Assembly (NCBI GenBank): GCA_018665505.1
Contig: JABJCS010000104.1
Location: 1 to 8,223, forward strand
Length of the DNA: 8,223 bases
Reading direction: 5' to 3'
Source of the DNA: Alphaproteobacteria bacterium
GTDB taxonomy: Bacteria; Pseudomonadota; Alphaproteobacteria; UBA8366
Shown: in pieces, positions 5,919 to 8,223 of the stretch
Layout of the letters: each line of letters opens with the position of its first letter
How positions within the stretch are numbered: position 1 is the first letter of the stretch
Program-made: the position numbers and the translations under genes
The notes under the pieces: generated by a model
Database searches by the model: none
Seen by the model: the letters and a program-made list of their open reading frames with translations, nothing else
Told to the model about the DNA's origin: nothing

Positions 5919-7250
5919 CTAAGCGGGCTCCCGATCATCGGTGGCGGCACGCATCATCGCATCTCCCAAAACTTGCGTCGCCAGAAAAAAGTCATCCATG
6001 TCCATCGCTTCGTTTGGATTGTGACTGCCTTTCGCGTTGCGCACGAACACCATGCCTGAGGGGACGCCCGCATTCGCAAAAACCGAGGAATCGTGCCCGG
6101 CGCCGGACGGCATGACTTCATGCGCGATTTCATTATCTTCACAGACTTGCTGCAACATGCCGACTATTTCGGGAGACATTACCGCCGGGTCCGTCAGGCT
6201 GGGCTCACCAAGGTCGAACGTCACACCGCGTTTGGCGCCGACAGCATCGCATTCCGACCGCAGTAATGCCTCGAAAGATTTCAATGTCTTCAAATCCTGG
6301 CTTCGATATTCCAAGGCGAACGTCACTTCGCCCGGCACCCGAGACACCGCATGCTGATTGGAATCGGTCTCAACCACCCCAGCGGTAAGAACCAGGTCTT
6401 CACCCCATTCAAGCAAGACGCGCCAATGTTCATCCAATCGAACGAGGAGATCGGACATCGCGAGCACAGCATCATGGCGGAGCCATCGCGGTACCGCGCC
6501 CGAATGCGCCGCTTCCCCTCGGCAAACTACTCGGCGATGGCGGACGTTCCCGCGAATACCGGTCACAATACCGACCGGCTTTTCCAGCGCGATCAGAACC
6601 GGTCCCTGCTCGATATGCAGCTCAAACCAACTATCGAAGCGATCCGGACTGCGCAGAATTTCACCAGCGCGGAAGGGCGCGATCTCAGCGCCACTTGCCC
6701 GCATGCAATCTTCCAATGTCCGCACGCCGTCGCGATGAGGTGATGTCAGGTCCGCGTCCGTGAGTTTCCCGAAAAGGGCACGCGAGCCGAAATAGCACGG
6801 CCCGCCGAACCAGGCACTTTCCTCACCGCGCAAGGCAATGAGCTCGACGTCGCGCCGCACGCGACCACTATCCCGCAATCCAAGCAGAACCATAAATCCC
6901 GCAATGACACCGGCAGCTCCATCGAAATTGCCACCTTCAGGCACGCTGTCTAAATGCGAGCCGGTGGCGACGATCGGCAGTCCGGATTCCTCACCGGGCA
7001 GTCGGATGATCAAATTCCGGGCGGCGTCCCATTCGACTTCGAAACCTTCGGAGACAGCTAAGCGCTCAAGCATTTCCATTGCCGCGGTCTCACCCAAACC
7101 ATAGGTTTCACGTGAGACGCCAACACCGTCGAAGGAAATTTCACGGAGATCGGACAAGAACGTCCGAGCGATATCACACGACCGCGATCCCATCGCCAAA
7201 CGAGGCAACGTACCAATTGTCGTATGATTGATTGTAGCCGTCAAAACCAC
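5919..7250 (-). CDS. Zn-dependent M20 amidohydrolase (N-carbamoyl-amino-acid hydrolase / allantoate amidohydrolase type)
   Basis: The 443-residue product belongs to the M20 zinc hydrolases that split ureido or amide groups from N-carbamoyl amino acids, ureidopropionate or allantoate, releasing ammonia and CO2 in the carbamoyl cases. All dimetal-site residues are visible: H99 and D110 in GSHLDSVPEGGNFDG, the catalytic E143 and ligand E144 in RGEESAWFG, H212 in HIEQGPVL, and H410 in GSHNPNEAM. GHDSS (385-389) is a conserved substrate-side block. The small dimerisation domain lies at about 220-330. Exact substrate cannot be read from sequence. The start shown is a GTG with only a weak upstream GGGA; an ATG at residue 20 (7191-7193) is an equally possible start and keeps every motif. 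It is followed without a gap by pyrE. The 98 bases upstream (7251-7348) contain no promoter I can defend. Confidence 0.87.
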   Translation of the reverse strand: MVLTATINHTTIGTLPRLAMGSRSCDIARTFLSDLREISFDGVGVSRETYGLGETAAMEMLERLAVSEGFEVEWDAARNLIIRLPGEESGLPIVATGSHLDSVPEGGNFDGAAGVIAGFMVLLGLRDSGRVRRDVELIALRGEESAWFGGPCYFGSRALFGKLTDADLTSPHRDGVRTLEDCMRASGAEIAPFRAGEILRSPDRFDSWFELHIEQGPVLIALEKPVGIVTGIRGNVRHRRVVCRGEAAHSGAVPRWLRHDAVLAMSDLLVRLDEHWRVLLEWGEDLVLTAGVVETDSNQHAVSRVPGEVTFALEYRSQDLKTLKSFEALLRSECDAVGAKRGVTFDLGEPSLTDPAVMSPEIVGMLQQVCEDNEIAHEVMPSGAGHDSSVFANAGVPSGMVFVRNAKGSHNPNEAMDMDDFFLATQVLGDAMMRAATDDREPA

Positions 7251-7348
7251 TCCCAGACCGAATATGACAATGATTGACCCATGCTCGAATTCGGAAGCGA
7301 CAAAGCGTATATAGCGCGTAGTGCGGCTACAAGTCGGATTTTCGGCCG
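7251..7348 (-). other. gap upstream of the amidase-pyrE pair
   Basis: No gene is supported here. On the minus strand, TTGTAG and TATACG elements can be paired, but only with a 15-base spacer, so any promoter is weak. A 13-codon ORF starting with ATG at 7280-7282 overlaps the GTG start of the amidase gene; it lacks any independent support. Confidence 0.3.
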
Positions 7349-7834
7349 CTAATTGTCAGGTCTTAATATTCTCATCGGCCCGCTATGAGGCGCATATGCA
7401 ACATTCGCAACCACCAAGATCTCGGCCGCCTCTCCCTGGCGGCGAAACGGTAAAATCAGGCGCTGACAGGCCTTCACTTTTGAATCAGGTGGCGGTGCGT
7501 GCCGCGTGAACAGAGGTTCCTTGCGGTGCATGGACGCGCGATAGGCAGCATTGAAAAATTGTCCCATTCCCGCGTTACGCACGGTAAGACTCTGACCGGT
7601 GCGGTCTTCCGCGTAGCGCGAAGCGACAAAACTGCCGTAGAGGCGATAAGTAAGGTCGTCGCTCTCCACAACCTTCTCAATCACGATGATGTAACCCAGA
7701 AGTGGCTTCATCGATTCCGGCTCAAAGGATCGATAACGGGGTAGGTCGTCTTCCCCTCTCAGGGCGTGCCAAAGTCGGCAAGCATCATCCAGCCGAGCCT
7801 CCTCGATTTGAAGTGAACCCGGATTCCATATCAA
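7349..7834 (-). CDS. PAS-like domain protein (PAS_5 type), start uncertain
   Basis: The 161-residue product resembles the small stand-alone PAS-fold proteins common in alphaproteobacteria: an N-terminal helix with LWHALRGEDDLPRY (21-34), then FEPESMKPLLGYIIVIEKV and LTYRLYGSFVASRYAEDRTGQSL (61-83), the pattern of a PAS core with its conserved YRLYG strand. Such proteins may bind a small ligand or sense redox state, but the role is unknown. There is no output domain, no membrane segment and no cofactor residue that I can identify. The TTG start at 7832-7834 has no good Shine-Dalgarno. The frame stays open for 33 more codons upstream, to a TAG at 7931-7933, with coding-like sequence (for example LIADDDWQAVELFIRE) but no ATG or GTG. 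The true start may therefore lie upstream behind a frameshift. It lies between two M20 hydrolase genes on the same strand. Confidence 0.65.
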   Translation of the reverse strand: MIWNPGSLQIEEARLDDACRLWHALRGEDDLPRYRSFEPESMKPLLGYIIVIEKVVESDDLTYRLYGSFVASRYAEDRTGQSLTVRNAGMGQFFNAAYRASMHRKEPLFTRHAPPPDSKVKACQRLILPFRRQGEAAEILVVANVAYAPHSGPMRILRPDN

Positions 7835-7938
7835 GTTGAGCTCAGCGGAACCGCATTCTCTGATGAAAAGTTCAACCGCCTGCCAATCGTCATCGGCGAT
7901 CAGCCGGGAGAGACGGTCGTCGTCTTCGCTCTAAACAC
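7835..7938 (-). other. probable 5' extension of the PAS-like gene, or a gap
   Basis: The PAS-like frame continues without a stop from 7834 back to 7934 and encodes an acidic, helix-like segment. A GTG at 7936-7938 follows directly after the TGA of the upstream amidohydrolase (TGAGTG) but lies in a different frame, which closes after 12 codons. A one-base shift within about 7910-7935, where GAC triplets are repeated, would join this GTG to the PAS-like frame. Confidence 0.4.
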
Positions 7939-8223
7939 TCATACAGGCGATAGTTCCTGTTCTACCAGCGCCGCCCAATAACTGGCGCCATAGAGCGCAG
8001 CCTCGTCGTTGAAGTCGTAATTCGGATTGTGCACGACACAACCGCCGTCCTCACCTTCGCCGTTACCGACACGAATATAACATCCAGGGCGTTCCTGCAG
8101 CATCCAAGCAAAATCCTCGGAGCCCATAGTCGGTGGATGATCGGTATTAACGTTTTCCGCGCCGACGACGATCGCCGCCGCGGCCGCCGCTTTTACGGTT
8201 TCCTCCGGCGTATTGACCAAGAC
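7939..8223 (-). CDS. M20 amidohydrolase, hippurate hydrolase type, C-terminal part (5' end outside window)
   Basis: The last 94 codons of an M20D peptidase-like amidohydrolase are present. The family hydrolyses N-acyl or N-benzoyl amino acids such as hippurate, and some members act on indole-acetyl amino acids, at a dimetal site in the cytoplasm. The visible part contains PTMGSEDFAWMLQERPG, whose Glu in GSED is a family metal-site residue, then YIRVGNG, and VVHNPNYDFND with the last metal-ligand histidine. The tail YGASYWAALVEQEL is the usual C-terminal helix. The frame runs open through the right edge, so the other metal ligands cannot be checked. It ends in TGA at 7939-7941. An Ala-rich run (AAAAAA, coded by 8181-8196) lies in a surface helix. 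Substrate is not determinable. Confidence 0.87.
   Translation of the reverse strand, partial: VLVNTPEETVKAAAAAAIVVGAENVNTDHPPTMGSEDFAWMLQERPGCYIRVGNGEGEDGGCVVHNPNYDFNDEAALYGASYWAALVEQELSPV

Noticed and set aside
7242..7282. A 13-codon ORF overlapping the amidase start as a leader peptide.
   Set aside because: There is no attenuator-like hairpin set, no run of a regulatory amino acid and no clear ribosome binding site.

Overview
The window looks like ordinary chromosomal DNA of an alphaproteobacterium. GC content is moderately high, genes are tightly packed, and codon use is similar throughout. The aspartate aminotransferase and orotate phosphoribosyltransferase both carry alphaproteobacterial-type signatures, and there is an outer-membrane lipid A deacylase, so the cell is Gram-negative. 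A member of the Rhodospirillales or a related free-living lineage would fit, but I cannot fix the genus. I see no phage, transposon, integrase, CRISPR array or plasmid gene.

Left part (1-1057, + strand): the C-terminal end of a proline iminopeptidase, then a PagL-type lipid A 3-O-deacylase with a signal peptide and a TTG start, then a complete tRNA-Arg(CCT) with its own plausible promoter. Middle left (1082-3960, - strand): a lipoprotein carrying a gluzincin metalloprotease site is followed after 65 bases by a single-subunit [4Fe-4S]/molybdopterin oxidoreductase; the two may be co-transcribed. Middle (4057-5256, + strand): a class I aminotransferase of the AatA type, divergent from the lipoprotein and convergent with pyrE.

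Right part (5265-8223, - strand): four genes read leftwards. They are an M20 amidohydrolase of the hippurate hydrolase type (cut by the window end), a small PAS-like protein with an unclear start, a zinc-dependent M20 amidase of the carbamoylase/allantoate amidohydrolase type, and pyrE. The last two abut exactly (TAG then ATG), so they are very probably translated together. This places a probable ureido-group hydrolase with a pyrimidine biosynthesis gene.

Nothing here forces the idea of a new defence or mobile system. The points most worth checking are the amidase-pyrE pairing, the unassigned molybdoenzyme with its lipoprotein neighbour, and the damaged or misread 5' end of the PAS-like gene.
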